From Saprospiraceae bacterium (GTDB taxonomy: Bacteria > Bacteroidota > Bacteroidia > Chitinophagales > Saprospiraceae), in NCBI GenBank assembly GCA_016708265.1, contig JADJGA010000012.1, positions 1,151,001 through 1,215,000 on the forward strand: a stretch of 64,000 nt of DNA. The letters are read 5' to 3'. This document shows positions 15,674-26,137 of this stretch, one piece after another. The position numbers and the translations under genes are program-made. Every line of letters starts with the position of its first letter. The stretch's first letter is position 1. Below the pieces are notes generated by a model. That model worked only from the letters and a program-made list of their open reading frames with translations, ran no database searches and had not been told where the DNA came from.

Positions 15674-18145
15674 TTATTCTTCTTCAATAATTTTTTCTTT
15701 ATTATCATTAAAAATAAGCGCTATATCTGCGATCATATCTACAGGGTCCAGATTTATTACTTTAACTCCCTGTGTAGCCCTTCCCATAATACGGATTGAT
15801 GTGATGGGAGTACGAATTACAACCCCTGAACTGGTGGTGATCATTAAACTGTCAAATTCAGAAACAGCTTTAATAGCTACCAATTTGCCAGTCTTCTGTG
15901 TTATTTGCATAGTTTTGACTCCTTTGCCACCTCTGTTCGTCATCCTGTAATCTTCAAGTAAGGATCTTTTCCCCATTCCATTTTCTGATACAACAAAAAC
16001 ATTACTATCTGTTTCTTCCTGTTTCATTGTGATCAATCCTACGACCTGAGAATCCTCTTTCAGGTTCATGGCTTTTACGCCCGCTGCATTTCGCCCCATT
16101 GACCGAACTGTAGATTCATGAAATCTGATAGCGTAGCCCCGGTCATTTGCAACAATGATTTCATTATCTCCATCAGTCATTTTGACTTCAAGCAACTCAT
16201 CATTATCATTTATTGAAATAGCGATAATGCCATTTGTTCTTGGCTTTGAAAATGATGTAAGAGGGGTTTTCTTGATCTTTCCCTGTAAAGTACCGAAGAT
16301 CAGAAAGTGATTGTCCAGGAATTCTTTATCTTTCAGATTTTTTACCGGGATATATGCCCTTATCTTATCATCTTCCGACATATTTACCATATTCCTTATC
16401 ACCCTGCCTGTACTAACTTTTGATCCTTCCGGAATTTCATATACCCTCAGCCAGTGACAAATTCCTTTCTGAGTGAAAAGTAACAGATAATCATGATTTT
16501 TGGCAATAAACATATGTTCAATAATATCCGATTGCCGAGTTTTTGCACCAAGACTACCTTTGCCGCCTCTTCCCTGTGATTTATACTCTTCTACATTGGT
16601 CCTTTTGATATATCCAAGATTCGAAATAGTGACCACGACTTTACAATTGGGTATAAGGTCCTCGATATTAATTTCACCTTCAGCAAATTCAATGCTTGTC
16701 CTTCTTGCATCACCGTACTTTTCTTTCACCTCACTAAGCTCATCTTTGACTATGCTTTTCTGAAGTTCTTCACTTTCCAGTACTGATTTCAGATATGCTA
16801 TCGTTTTCTGCAATTCATCATATTCTTCCTGTATCTTATGGATTTCAAGGCTTACCAATTTTTGTAACCTCATTTCAAGAATGGCCTTTGCCTGTATTTC
16901 ACTCAGTTCAAAGGTAGTCTGAAGACCAGTGCTTGCTTCCTGCACTGTCTGTGAACTTCTTATTATTCTTATGACTTCATCTATGTTGTTCAGAGCTATT
17001 AGCAATCCTTCAAGTATATGAGCCCGCTCTTCTGCTTTCTGCAAATCAAATTTTGTCCGTCTGACAATAACTTCGATCCTGAATTTTATGAATTCCTTTA
17101 TCAGCTGCAGCATGTTTAGCTTGTCGGGTCTGCCATCTACCAAAACTGTGTTGTTTACTGTATAGGAAGTTTGCAGCAATGTATAACTGAATAATTGACT
17201 GAGGACAACCTGTGGCAGTGCATCTTTTTTAATATCTACCACAATTCTCAAACCCTTCCTGTCGCTCTCGTCATTAACGTTAGAGATGCCTTTAATTACG
17301 CCCTCATTTACAAGGTCAGCAATTTTCCCGACAAGGGCAGCTTTATTTACCTGATAGGGTATTTCAGTAATTACTATTTTATCTTTTCCTGTTTCGCTTT
17401 CCTCGATTTCAACTTTTGACCTTACAACGATCCTTCCTTTTCCTGTTGTCAGATAATCTTTGATCCCTTCATAACCATGAATAATTCCGCCGGTAGGGAA
17501 ATCAGGGCCTTTTATATAATTTATTATGTCTTCAGCTGCGATATCGGGGTCATCTATTGTAGCTATAATACCATCAACCACCTCATTCAGATTGTGTGGA
17601 AGCATATTAGTTGCCATACCAACAGCAATTCCTGATGCTCCGTTTACAATCAGATTAGGAATTCTTGAAGGCATAACCATTGGTTCTGTAAGGCTATCAT
17701 CAAAATTTGACTGAAAATTTACTGTGTCTTTCTTTATGTCAGAAATTATATCCTCCGCAATTTCTGTAAGCCTTGCTTCTGTGTACCTCATGGCTGCAGG
17801 ACTATCTCCGTCCATAGAACCAAAGTTTCCCTGACCTTCAACCAGAGGATATCTTAAAGACCAGGGCTGAGCCATTCTTACCATAGCATCATATACTGAA
17901 GTATCACCATGAGGATGATATTTTCCGAGAACTTCCCCAACTATTCTGGCAGACTTTTTATATGCTCTGTTGTGCAAAACCCCAAGTTCATACATCCCGT
18001 ATAGCACTCTTCTGTGAACAGGTTTTAATCCGTCTCTTACATCCGGTAAAGCCCTGGCAACAATAACCGACATTGAATAATCGATGTAGGCACTTTTCAT
18101 CTGGTCTTCAATCTTTACCGAAATTATCCTTTCTTTTCCTTCCAT
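15674..18145 (-). CDS. gyrA: DNA gyrase subunit A
   Basis: 823 residues, normal length. The breakage-reunion domain has DGLKPVHRRVLYGM, HPHGDTSVYDAMVRMAQ and the catalytic tyrosine in AAMRYTEARL. The GyrA box in the C-terminal beta-pinwheel, QGRGGKGSLG, identifies gyrase A rather than topoisomerase IV ParC. In the quinolone-resistance region the residue corresponding to E. coli Ser83 is threonine and that corresponding to Asp87 is aspartate; Thr is a mild variant and not by itself a resistance call. It introduces negative supercoils together with GyrB, which is not in this window. Confidence 0.97.
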   Translation of the reverse strand: MEGKERIISVKIEDQMKSAYIDYSMSVIVARALPDVRDGLKPVHRRVLYGMYELGVLHNRAYKKSARIVGEVLGKYHPHGDTSVYDAMVRMAQPWSLRYPLVEGQGNFGSMDGDSPAAMRYTEARLTEIAEDIISDIKKDTVNFQSNFDDSLTEPMVMPSRIPNLIVNGASGIAVGMATNMLPHNLNEVVDGIIATIDDPDIAAEDIINYIKGPDFPTGGIIHGYEGIKDYLTTGKGRIVVRSKVEIEESETGKDKIVITEIPYQVNKAALVGKIADLVNEGVIKGISNVNDESDRKGLRIVVDIKKDALPQVVLSQLFSYTLLQTSYTVNNTVLVDGRPDKLNMLQLIKEFIKFRIEVIVRRTKFDLQKAEERAHILEGLLIALNNIDEVIRIIRSSQTVQEASTGLQTTFELSEIQAKAILEMRLQKLVSLEIHKIQEEYDELQKTIAYLKSVLESEELQKSIVKDELSEVKEKYGDARRTSIEFAEGEINIEDLIPNCKVVVTISNLGYIKRTNVEEYKSQGRGGKGSLGAKTRQSDIIEHMFIAKNHDYLLLFTQKGICHWLRVYEIPEGSKVSTGRVIRNMVNMSEDDKIRAYIPVKNLKDKEFLDNHFLIFGTLQGKIKKTPLTSFSKPRTNGIIAISINDNDELLEVKMTDGDNEIIVANDRGYAIRFHESTVRSMGRNAAGVKAMNLKEDSQVVGLITMKQEETDSNVFVVSENGMGKRSLLEDYRMTNRGGKGVKTMQITQKTGKLVAIKAVSEFDSLMITTSSGVVIRTPITSIRIMGRATQGVKVINLDPVDMIADIALIFNDNKEKIIEEE

Positions 18146-18171
18146 TATTTTCTTAAAAAATTATTGAAGTG

Positions 18172-18179
18172 CAAAGGTA
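18172..18179 (-). promoter_or_regulatory. Putative -7 element of gyrA
   Basis: TACCTTTG on the minus strand, 27 bases before the gyrA ATG; matches TAnnTTTG. No TTG at normal -33 spacing. Confidence 0.4.
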
Positions 18180-18322
18180 CGATTAAATATTTAAAATAAA
18201 AATTATATATGCAATAATCAACGAGTGAAATTGATTTTTAAATAATATATTGAATTTAAAATAAGTGATTTAGATATTTTAATTTTTTAATTGAAAAATC
18301 CTAAAATAATGTTAATAAATCT

Positions 18323-18330
18323 TACTTTTG
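18323..18330 (+). promoter_or_regulatory. Putative -7 element of the unknown lipoprotein gene
   Basis: TACTTTTG matches TAnnTTTG; it lies 85 bases before the ATG at 18415, implying a fairly long leader. Confidence 0.4.
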
Positions 18331-18414
18331 TAACTTGTATCAAACTTTAAGTGTCATTAAATTGTCAAATCAACCAATAAATTTTTAATATTTAAAACCT
18401 AAAATCTTTTATAT

Positions 18415-19590
18415 ATGAAGAATCTACTTTTTTTACTCTTAGCAATATTCGTAATTTCATGTACTTCAGTAAGTAAACTTGTTGATGAGGGAAAATACGA
18501 CCAGGCAATAAATTATTCAGTAAATAAAATTAAAGGAAAAAAAAATAAAAAGGATAAGTACGTTCAGGCTATCGAATCTTCATTTGCCAAAATAACTGAA
18601 AATGATATGAACAGGATCCAATACCTGAAAATTGAAAAAAACGGCAATTACTGGATGGAGGTCTATGACATTCTTAATAGAATTGATGACAGGCAAAGAA
18701 AAATCAAACCTTTGCTTCCTTTGACCAGTATGGATGGATATAAAGCAGAATTTAAATTTGTAAAAGTTGATCCTTTGATTCTTGAATCAAAAGAAGGAGC
18801 AGCTAAATTTCTTTATGACTCTGCAACAGAAAATCTGGAACGGGCTGAACAGGGGGATAAAAACGCCGGCAGAATTGCATTTCAGGAATTCGAACAGCTT
18901 AGGAATTTCTATCAGAACTATAAGGATGCTGATATTTTAAAAAGGAAAGTATATGAACTGGCTCAGGAAAGAGTATTGATCGATGTCAAGAATTTATCTG
19001 ATGTGATCTTGCCAAAAAACTTTTATTATGAGATTAAGAATATTAATACCAATGAATTGAACAGGAAATGGTACAAGTTCTACACCACCGAAGACAATGC
19101 AAATGTGGAATTTGATTACCAGGTAAATATCAATATCAAGGAAATTGCTATTACTCCTGAAAAAGAAAAGGAAAGGGAGTATACAGAAACAGCCTTAGTA
19201 AAAGACGGATTCGAATATGTCAGGGACGAAAGGGGAAATGTTAAAAAGGACTCTTTGGGCAATGATATTAAAAAAGAAAAAGAAATTAATGTCAGTGCAA
19301 CTGTTTTTGAACTAGGAAGATTTAAAAGTGCATTTGTCAGGGGCGATGTCAGAATATATGACAATAAAAGGAAGAAAGTTTACCAAACCTCACCAATAAA
19401 TGTTGAAACTGTTTTTGAAACTTTTGCAAGTTATTTCCGTGGTGATAAAAGGGCTTTATCAAAGCAAAGTCAATCACGACTAAAAGGTCGTATTGATCCA
19501 TTCCCAACCAACGAAGAATTGCTTCTGATGTCAGTTGATGATCTTAAGAAAATTCTATATGATGAGATAGACAGAAATCTCAGAGATTGA
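18415..19590 (+). CDS. Unknown lipoprotein, charged and Lys/Glu rich
   Basis: 391 residues. Lipobox FVISCTS gives a mature lipoprotein. KLVDEGKYDQAINYSVNKI at the start of the mature part resembles a single TPR helix pair. The middle is beta-rich and very charged (PEKEKEREYTETALVKDG, DSLGNDIKKEKEINV). The C-terminus contains NVETVFETFASYFRGDKRAL and EELLLMSVDDLKKILYDEI. I do not recognise a named family. It stands alone between gyrA (divergent) and the large SdrD-repeat gene; periplasmic or outer-membrane anchoring is expected. Confidence 0.75.
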   Translation: MKNLLFLLLAIFVISCTSVSKLVDEGKYDQAINYSVNKIKGKKNKKDKYVQAIESSFAKITENDMNRIQYLKIEKNGNYWMEVYDILNRIDDRQRKIKPLLPLTSMDGYKAEFKFVKVDPLILESKEGAAKFLYDSATENLERAEQGDKNAGRIAFQEFEQLRNFYQNYKDADILKRKVYELAQERVLIDVKNLSDVILPKNFYYEIKNINTNELNRKWYKFYTTEDNANVEFDYQVNINIKEIAITPEKEKEREYTETALVKDGFEYVRDERGNVKKDSLGNDIKKEKEINVSATVFELGRFKSAFVRGDVRIYDNKRKKVYQTSPINVETVFETFASYFRGDKRALSKQSQSRLKGRIDPFPTNEELLLMSVDDLKKILYDEIDRNLRD

Positions 19591-19928
19591 TAATGTTCAG
19601 GATACAGTTTGCCTGGAATCTCCATTAGGTATTATAAAACTTGAAGATTAATTAAAAAAGGACAATTTTAATAAAAATAGATTTTATATTATAATTTTAT
19701 GTAATATATAAAATTGTAGTAATATATATATTGTATTATTTATATGTCGTTTATTTGCTTAAATTACATCCTGAAAAGTATTTAAATAATTCGTATGGAT
19801 ATTTCTTGAATATCATTATATATAAGCTCTTTTTGCCAATTAAAAAATACCCTCATACTTTGATACAAATATCTGTATTATAATCTATTTTTGTAACATT
19901 TACAAGGAACCCTAAAATAAACCGAAAA
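19591..19928. other. 338-bp AT-rich spacer
   Basis: Very AT-rich with TA-alternating runs near 19700-19740. The only feature I can support is the promoter of the following adhesin gene. No coding sequence or clear terminator was seen. Confidence 0.5.
19859..19893 (+). promoter_or_regulatory. Promoter of the SdrD-repeat adhesin gene
   Basis: TTTG (19859-19862), 23-base spacer, TATTTTTG (19886-19893), 35 bases before the ATG at 19929. Confidence 0.5.
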
Positions 19929-22900
19929 ATGATACATAGATTATCAATTGTTATCTCATTAACTTTGGCAGTGTTTTTTTATTCTGATCTGAATGCTGAA
20001 GGCAAGTATAAAACCCATACTGAAGTTCACTATAAAGATGATTTAACATCCATTTTAAACAGTCCTCCTGCTCCGCTATCAAGTATTACAATTTTTACCT
20101 GGCTGGATTACAGTGAGGATGGCATCAGACAAGCAGGAGAGAATGGATTTCAGGGGATTACGCTTCAGCTTTATAATGAATTCAATAATCTTGTCGCATC
20201 CGGAGTAACTGGTCCTGATGGAAATTACGTATTTAATTTGATTCCAAACGGGAAATTCAGGGTCAAATTCAATAAATTTGCAGGATTAACATACACTCAC
20301 CAGAATAAAGGATTTGATGAGAATTTGGATTCTGATGTTGATTTAACCGGTTATTCAGATTTCCTCATTATTAATTCGGCATCAAATAGTTTTTATATAA
20401 CCAGTGGTTACAGGGGCAATTTGCAGGTCTTTCTGGGAAATAATATAGCAATTTGTCATGGGGAGAGTGTTGACCTTAAGGCTGTAACATATTTTGGTAA
20501 AGGTCCTTTTTCTTATCAGTGGGATAATGGATTAGGTACAGGTGAAATCAAAACCGTAACGCCTAATTCAACTAGTACTTATAATGTGACAGTGACAGAT
20601 GATTGGGGTTTTAATGCGGAAGGGCAAATTACAGTAAGAGTAAAAAATGGAGTTGGACAGGAAAATCATGTTGAAGTTGATAATTTTGCTCATGGGTCAA
20701 CTCCTCCGGCAACACAATTGCATGTTGATCCTTTCAGTCCTGGACCTCTGTATAAAATTGATTTTTCTGCCAGCGGTATTATCGGAAATTATAGAAATGT
20801 GGAATTTGAATATAAATCAGGTGTTAATCCTGCTGCATTGCAAATTAATTATACTGATGAATATTTTTCTCACAGCAATGATGTTGGAGCAATCTCCAGA
20901 GCAAAATTATTGTATAATCGCAATAATATGGGTTTGAATTTTGATATTTCCCATTTTCAGTATTTTAAATTTAAAGATTTGGGAATTGATCAGGGAGAGG
21001 TACTTTTAGACTTAACAATAAAAGATATAAATAATAATGTAGCTTCAACAAAGATTAAACTGCCTGGATTGGGTACAACTGTAATTTACGATAAAGAAGT
21101 ATTGTTTGAAACTATCCCGGGATTTTCAGCACTTAATAAGGAAAATATAAAGGAGATTTGCATTGAATTTACTTCAGAAGACAGTTCAATTGATTACCGT
21201 TTAGGAGATGTCTGGTTATGTGAATTTACAGATTGTCCAGCAATAAGCGATCCTAATAATATTTCTATGTGCTTGGGAGACTCAGTAACAATTGCGGCAG
21301 ACGTCAAATGTTCAAATTTGGTCACTTATTTCTGGGACCATAACCTTGGCTCAGGAAAAAGTTTCAGGGTATCTCCAAATGTTACAACCACCTACCGGGT
21401 AACTGTAATTGATGCCTATGGCTGTATGTCCACTGACACAGTAAGAGTTACGGTACATCAATTACCTAATTTGAATTTACCTCAAAATATTGAAATGTGT
21501 CAGCAGGATAGTATAATTTTAACTGCTCAGGCATCAGGAGGAAAGGCACCTTATTCTTTTATCTGGAATACTGGTGCGATTACTCAGTCTATAAAGGTTT
21601 CCCCATCTGTAAATACTGTCTATTCAGTAACAGTTTCAGATATAAATAACTGTAAATCACTAGAAAAAAGTATTTTGGTCAGTGTTTTCCCAAAACCATC
21701 ATTAACAGTAAGCTCAACACAGGCAGATTGTACAATAAGTAACGGATCAGCAACTGCTACAGCTTCAGGAGGCACTCCGCCTTATAGCTACTTATGGCAA
21801 AATGGATTTACTGGCACTGTCTTAAATAATATTCCAGCGGGGAATTATCAGGTAACAGTCACGGATTCAAAGGCTTGTTCTGATACCAAAACAGTAGTTG
21901 TCTCTGAAAAGGATTGCGGTCTGATAGGTAATTATGTGTGGGAAGATATGGATTACAATGGAATACAAAACTCAGGTGAACCAGGCATCTCCAGTGTTAT
22001 GGTCATACTTTATGATGGTAACCTGGCTCCAAAAGATACAAGTTACACGGATAATTTGGGACAGTATTATTTTTATGGACTTAAAGAAGGTAACTTTTAT
22101 GTTCAATTCAACAAACCTGCAGGTTTTCTACCCACCAGACAAAACATTAGTAATGATTTATATGATAGTGATGCAGATTTGATTACAGGTTTTGCTCATC
22201 TCATAGATTTAGCTAAATATGAGAAAGATAGTACAATTGATGCAGGTTTCTACAGGCAGGTCAGTATTGGAGATACAGTCTGGGTGGATAAAAATGGAAA
22301 TGGATTGCAGGAACCAGGCGAACCAGGACTTCCTGATTTTAGTGTGCAGTTGCTAGATTGCAATGATAATTTAGTAGCAACTACAATCACCAACGAGTTT
22401 GGAAAATATGAATTCAATGGATTAAATCCAGGCAATTACAGGATTAAGTTCTTATTGAACGGAAGCTACAAGTTCATTACCAAAAATGTTGGAAATGATT
22501 CAAATAAAGACAGTGATGCCGGTACGAGTGATGGGAAAACACAATGTGAACAATTGACGAGTGGCGAAAAAAATCCGTCTTACGATGCGGGAGTTTATTT
22601 ACCTGCCCAAATAGGTGATTTTGTATGGGAAGACCTTAATGCAAACGGATTGCAGGATACTGGAGAGTCCGGTCTTGCAAATGTACCTGTAATACTTTAT
22701 AATTGTAATGGAATTTCGCTAGATACAATCAACACGCAGTCAAATGGTTCTTATTTATTTGACAATCTGCTCCCGGGGAATTATAAGATAGGTATTATCA
22801 AGCCTTCAGGTTATATAGTTACTACAGCTGATTCCGGGAATGATCTTCTTGACAGCGATTTGAATCCAGACGGTTATACTGTGTGTGAGTTTTTAGAAAG

Positions 22901-25280
22901 TGGTGAAATAAACCTTACATATGATATAGGTCTTTATAGAAGTGCTAAAATTGGTGATAAAGTGTGGCACGATAAAAATGGAAATGGAATTCAGGATCAA
23001 AATGAACCAGGAGTTCAGGGAGTTCAAGTTGATCTTGAAACATGTGGAGGTACATTTATCACATCAAAACAGACCAATGCAAATGGCAACTACATTTTTG
23101 ATGATCTTGTGCCCGGGAATTACAGGATAAGATTTTATCTGCCGGTTGATTATTATTTTACAACTGCTGATTTGGGTTCTGATAGCCAGGATAGTGATGC
23201 TGATATTTCAAACGGAATTACCATATGTGAATCTCTTACAAGTGGGGAAACAAACCTGACTTTTGATGCAGGCATTTATAAACTAGGATCCATTGGTGAC
23301 AAGGTATGGCTTGATGAAAATGGAAATGGAATTCAGGATACAGGAGAACCTGGATTTGAAAATGTTCAGGTTGTTTTACAGGATTGTTCAGGTAATAATA
23401 TATCAACACAATACACTAATCCGGAAGGACAATATCTGTTTGTTAATCTGAAACCCGGGTCATACAGGATAAAATTCACAGCTCCGGCCAATTATTCATT
23501 TACCAAAGAAAATATTGGAACTGATGATAAAGACAGTGATCCTTTGGTATCTACAGGATTGACTGTTTGTGAAGATCTTGAGAGCGGAGAAGTAAATCTA
23601 AGCTATGATGCTGGCCTTTTGTTTTTTGGTAGCCTTGGTAATTTTGTATGGGAAGATGTGGATGGAGATGGGATTCAACAACCAAATGAACCGGGAATTC
23701 CTAATGTAACACTCAATCTTTACAAATGGACTAATGGTATATTTGTTTTTGATAAGACCACAACGACTAATGTTCTGGGAGAGTATTTATTTGATAATTT
23801 AGCACCTGCAAATTATTACATAAAGGTCGTCCCTCCTTCAGGCTATAATATAACAATAGCTAACGTAGGTGGTAATGATGGAGTTGACAGTGATGCAGAT
23901 AATTCAAATGGAGTAAATACAACTAAGACTATTGATTTAAACCCTGGTGAAGATGATATGACATGGGATTTTGGATTATTCCGATGTGCTACTGTTGGAG
24001 ATCTGATCTGGAATGATGTCATTAGAAACAACGTATATGACAATACTGAGGGTGGAATTGATGGTGTCTTGGTCAGATTGTGGAGAAAGAACGGAGCTAA
24101 CTGGATGATATGGGATCAGACATATTCTACCTATAATCCAAATTCAACTTGTGGAAGTGGTTACTGGTCATTCTGTACAAACCCCGGAGAATATTATGTC
24201 GAAATAGTAGGTATTCAAAATTCGGGATATCAGCATGTCACACCAAATACAGGAGCTAATGAAGAGACTGACAGTGATATAACTGATGCATACGGACTCA
24301 ACACATCCAATTCATTTGTTCTGCTTTCAGGAGGAAGTATAACAAATCTCGATGGAGGATTTTATAAAAATCATGCAGTCAAAGGGATAACATGGATTGA
24401 TCTGAACGGAGATGGTCTTAGAACATCAAATGAAACAAAGCTGGAAGGTATCGTTGTTCAATTATTTAATGGCTCACAGCTGTTTGCTACACAGACTACA
24501 GATTATTTAGGTAGTTATACATTTTCTGATGTTCCGGCAGATAATTATTATCTTAAATTCTCATTGCCTTCAAATTATATATTCACATTGCCGGATGTTG
24601 GTTCAAATGATAATATCGATTCGGATGTAACTCATGAAAATGGTGCGAATACCACGCAATGGTTTACAATTAATAATCAGGCTGAAGTATTTTATGATGC
24701 AGGTTATAAAAACATTTCCGGTATTCCTTTTGGGTTTAACGATATAAACGGTGTCAATATGAATAACTACAATCTCATTTCATGGAATACCAGAAATGAA
24801 GAAAATGTCACCCATTTTGAAGTTTTAAGAAATCTTGGCACAGGAGATGTTTTCAAACTTATAGATATGGTAAATTCCAATAAGTCTGAAAGAAGTACAT
24901 ATCAGGTCAGTGATTATGATGTGACAAGAATAGGAACATACAGATATAAGGTAAAAGCTATTTCACTGGATTCAAGTTTTTTCAGCAAAGAAGTGCTTAT
25001 TGACATCAAAATGAATCTTGGATTCAGCATTTTCCCAAACCCTGCATCATCTGTTCTGAATTTTGAATATATTGGAAAATCGGATGAGACTATTTCAATT
25101 TATATTACAGACATTTATGGTAAAGTTTATCTGACAGAGGAGAATATTGAAGTTAAGGCAAATACCAAATACAGCAAAACACTGGAAAATTTATACAAAC
25201 TTCCCGGTGGTATATATCAGTTTATCGTTAAAGTGAGAAATGAATCATTCGTATCTAAATTTATAAAAGTATCAAAATAA
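19929..25280 (+). CDS. Giant SdrD-B-repeat surface protein with SprB repeat and T9SS sorting domain
   Basis: 1783 residues. Order: signal peptide (LSIVISLTLAVFFYSDLNAE); an N-terminal SdrD-B/Cna-B-like module (~50-145); beta-sandwich and Ig-like modules (~150-590) with WDNGLGTGE and WDHNLGSGK motifs; a SprB repeat (~590-662, TASGGTPPYSYLWQNG); eight SdrD-B-like modules of ~113-128 residues (~664-1597), most starting like IGDKVWLDENGNGIQD; a fibronectin-like segment; and a T9SS type A sorting domain (~1697-1783, FSIFPNPASSVLNFEY). The D-x-N/D-x-N/D-G loops suit calcium binding. Expected to be surface-anchored, with adhesion or structural roles. The last two repeats lack the paired cysteine and the DxNGNGIQ core. 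Confidence 0.9.
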   Translation: MIHRLSIVISLTLAVFFYSDLNAEGKYKTHTEVHYKDDLTSILNSPPAPLSSITIFTWLDYSEDGIRQAGENGFQGITLQLYNEFNNLVASGVTGPDGNYVFNLIPNGKFRVKFNKFAGLTYTHQNKGFDENLDSDVDLTGYSDFLIINSASNSFYITSGYRGNLQVFLGNNIAICHGESVDLKAVTYFGKGPFSYQWDNGLGTGEIKTVTPNSTSTYNVTVTDDWGFNAEGQITVRVKNGVGQENHVEVDNFAHGSTPPATQLHVDPFSPGPLYKIDFSASGIIGNYRNVEFEYKSGVNPAALQINYTDEYFSHSNDVGAISRAKLLYNRNNMGLNFDISHFQYFKFKDLGIDQGEVLLDLTIKDINNNVASTKIKLPGLGTTVIYDKEVLFETIPGFSALNKENIKEICIEFTSEDSSIDYRLGDVWLCEFTDCPAISDPNNISMCLGDSVTIAADVKCSNLVTYFWDHNLGSGKSFRVSPNVTTTYRVTVIDAYGCMSTDTVRVTVHQLPNLNLPQNIEMCQQDSIILTAQASGGKAPYSFIWNTGAITQSIKVSPSVNTVYSVTVSDINNCKSLEKSILVSVFPKPSLTVSSTQADCTISNGSATATASGGTPPYSYLWQNGFTGTVLNNIPAGNYQVTVTDSKACSDTKTVVVSEKDCGLIGNYVWEDMDYNGIQNSGEPGISSVMVILYDGNLAPKDTSYTDNLGQYYFYGLKEGNFYVQFNKPAGFLPTRQNISNDLYDSDADLITGFAHLIDLAKYEKDSTIDAGFYRQVSIGDTVWVDKNGNGLQEPGEPGLPDFSVQLLDCNDNLVATTITNEFGKYEFNGLNPGNYRIKFLLNGSYKFITKNVGNDSNKDSDAGTSDGKTQCEQLTSGEKNPSYDAGVYLPAQIGDFVWEDLNANGLQDTGESGLANVPVILYNCNGISLDTINTQSNGSYLFDNLLPGNYKIGIIKPSGYIVTTADSGNDLLDSDLNPDGYTVCEFLESGEINLTYDIGLYRSAKIGDKVWHDKNGNGIQDQNEPGVQGVQVDLETCGGTFITSKQTNANGNYIFDDLVPGNYRIRFYLPVDYYFTTADLGSDSQDSDADISNGITICESLTSGETNLTFDAGIYKLGSIGDKVWLDENGNGIQDTGEPGFENVQVVLQDCSGNNISTQYTNPEGQYLFVNLKPGSYRIKFTAPANYSFTKENIGTDDKDSDPLVSTGLTVCEDLESGEVNLSYDAGLLFFGSLGNFVWEDVDGDGIQQPNEPGIPNVTLNLYKWTNGIFVFDKTTTTNVLGEYLFDNLAPANYYIKVVPPSGYNITIANVGGNDGVDSDADNSNGVNTTKTIDLNPGEDDMTWDFGLFRCATVGDLIWNDVIRNNVYDNTEGGIDGVLVRLWRKNGANWMIWDQTYSTYNPNSTCGSGYWSFCTNPGEYYVEIVGIQNSGYQHVTPNTGANEETDSDITDAYGLNTSNSFVLLSGGSITNLDGGFYKNHAVKGITWIDLNGDGLRTSNETKLEGIVVQLFNGSQLFATQTTDYLGSYTFSDVPADNYYLKFSLPSNYIFTLPDVGSNDNIDSDVTHENGANTTQWFTINNQAEVFYDAGYKNISGIPFGFNDINGVNMNNYNLISWNTRNEENVTHFEVLRNLGTGDVFKLIDMVNSNKSERSTYQVSDYDVTRIGTYRYKVKAISLDSSFFSKEVLIDIKMNLGFSIFPNPASSVLNFEYIGKSDETISIYITDIYGKVYLTEENIEVKANTKYSKTLENLYKLPGGIYQFIVKVRNESFVSKFIKVSK

Positions 25281-25337
25281 TAGTTTCTTGTAATTTTTGA
25301 TCACTAAACAAGTGAATAATTTGTGGTGATGGCATGC

Positions 25338-26057
25338 TTAATTGCATTGCCATTGCCATTCACTTATCGGATAGCTTCTTGTTGAAACAGAATAGTGCCA
25401 CCATTCAGTCCTTATCGATTGGAAACCGTATTTTTCCATTGTACTTTTGAGTAATTGTCTGTTTACAAGAACTTGTGGAGGAAAATCTGTATATGTAAAA
25501 TGAGCTTCTTCTCCAAAAAAATCAAACGGTGTTCCCATATCAAGTTCTTTATTGTTTTTATCAGCTATAGTCAGGTCTACAGCAATACCTCTGTTGTGCA
25601 TTGATCCCTTCCATGGAGCAGCAACATAATCTTCATCCGGCATAATTTTCCACAATTCTTCCTGAACCGGTTTTGGTCTGTAACAATCATAAACCTTTAG
25701 TTTATATCCCTTTTTCATCAAATCATTGTTGACGGAATTTAATTTCCCGGCAATATCAGGTCTTAGAAAACATCTGGGGCAATTGTAAAGCTTCTTCTTT
25801 ACAAAATTATTGGTCTGAGCATATCTCAAATCAAGCAGTATTGAATCATCTGCAAATGAGATTTCTTCCCAATCATCAGTGTTGTAATCATATTCTACTG
25901 CAACTTCAGTATCTTTTGAAACTGATATGGATTGCTTTTTTCTTTCAGTTCCTGATTGTGTTCTGCTTTCAGTTCTTTTTTCAGTTGGTGCAGTTTCACA
26001 AGAGAAAAATACAGTGATAAGTAATATAAAGATCCAAACTTTTGTTCTTAAATTCAT
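25338..26057 (-). CDS. D-alanyl-D-alanine dipeptidase-like lipoprotein (VanX/DdpX, M15D)
   Basis: 239 residues. Lipobox VFFSCETA, then a ~60-residue Ser/Thr/Lys-rich linker, then the M15D domain. Zinc ligands are visible in GSMHNRGIAVDLT (His and Asp) and EWWHYS (catalytic Glu and His). The arginine of DCYRPKPVQ corresponds to the transition-state residue in VanX. The known reaction of the family is cleavage of D-Ala-D-Ala. Lipid anchoring on the periplasmic face suggests peptidoglycan-peptide recycling rather than vancomycin resistance: no vanH or vanA is present. Transcribed divergently from an OmpA-like lipoprotein gene. Confidence 0.88.
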   Translation of the reverse strand: MNLRTKVWIFILLITVFFSCETAPTEKRTESRTQSGTERKKQSISVSKDTEVAVEYDYNTDDWEEISFADDSILLDLRYAQTNNFVKKKLYNCPRCFLRPDIAGKLNSVNNDLMKKGYKLKVYDCYRPKPVQEELWKIMPDEDYVAAPWKGSMHNRGIAVDLTIADKNNKELDMGTPFDFFGEEAHFTYTDFPPQVLVNRQLLKSTMEKYGFQSIRTEWWHYSVSTRSYPISEWQWQCN

Positions 26058-26075
26058 ATTTTAAATTTTAATCAG

Positions 26076-26109
26076 CAAAAATAATATGTATAATTGATAA
26101 AGATGACAA
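26076..26109 (-). promoter_or_regulatory. Promoter of the VanX-like gene, overlapping the divergent one
   Basis: On the minus strand TATTTTTG (26083-26076) with TTG (26109-26107) 23 bases upstream. It interleaves with the plus-strand promoter at 26094-26124. Confidence 0.42.
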
Positions 26110-26124
26110 TATATTATATATTTG
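26094..26124 (+). promoter_or_regulatory. Promoter of the OmpA-like lipoprotein gene
   Basis: TTG (26094-26096), 20-base spacer, TATATTTG (26117-26124), 13 bases before the ATG at 26138, so the leader must be very short. Confidence 0.5.
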
Positions 26125-26137
26125 CAAAAAAAATATT

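Noticed and set aside
15674..18145. Threonine at the GyrA Ser83-equivalent as quinolone resistance
   Set aside because: Thr is chemically close to Ser and can be natural in this phylum; Asp87-equivalent is intact, so resistance cannot be claimed.
25338..26057. VanX-like gene as vancomycin resistance
   Set aside because: No vanH, vanA or two-component regulator nearby, and the protein is a lipid-anchored periplasmic form, unlike cytoplasmic VanX.
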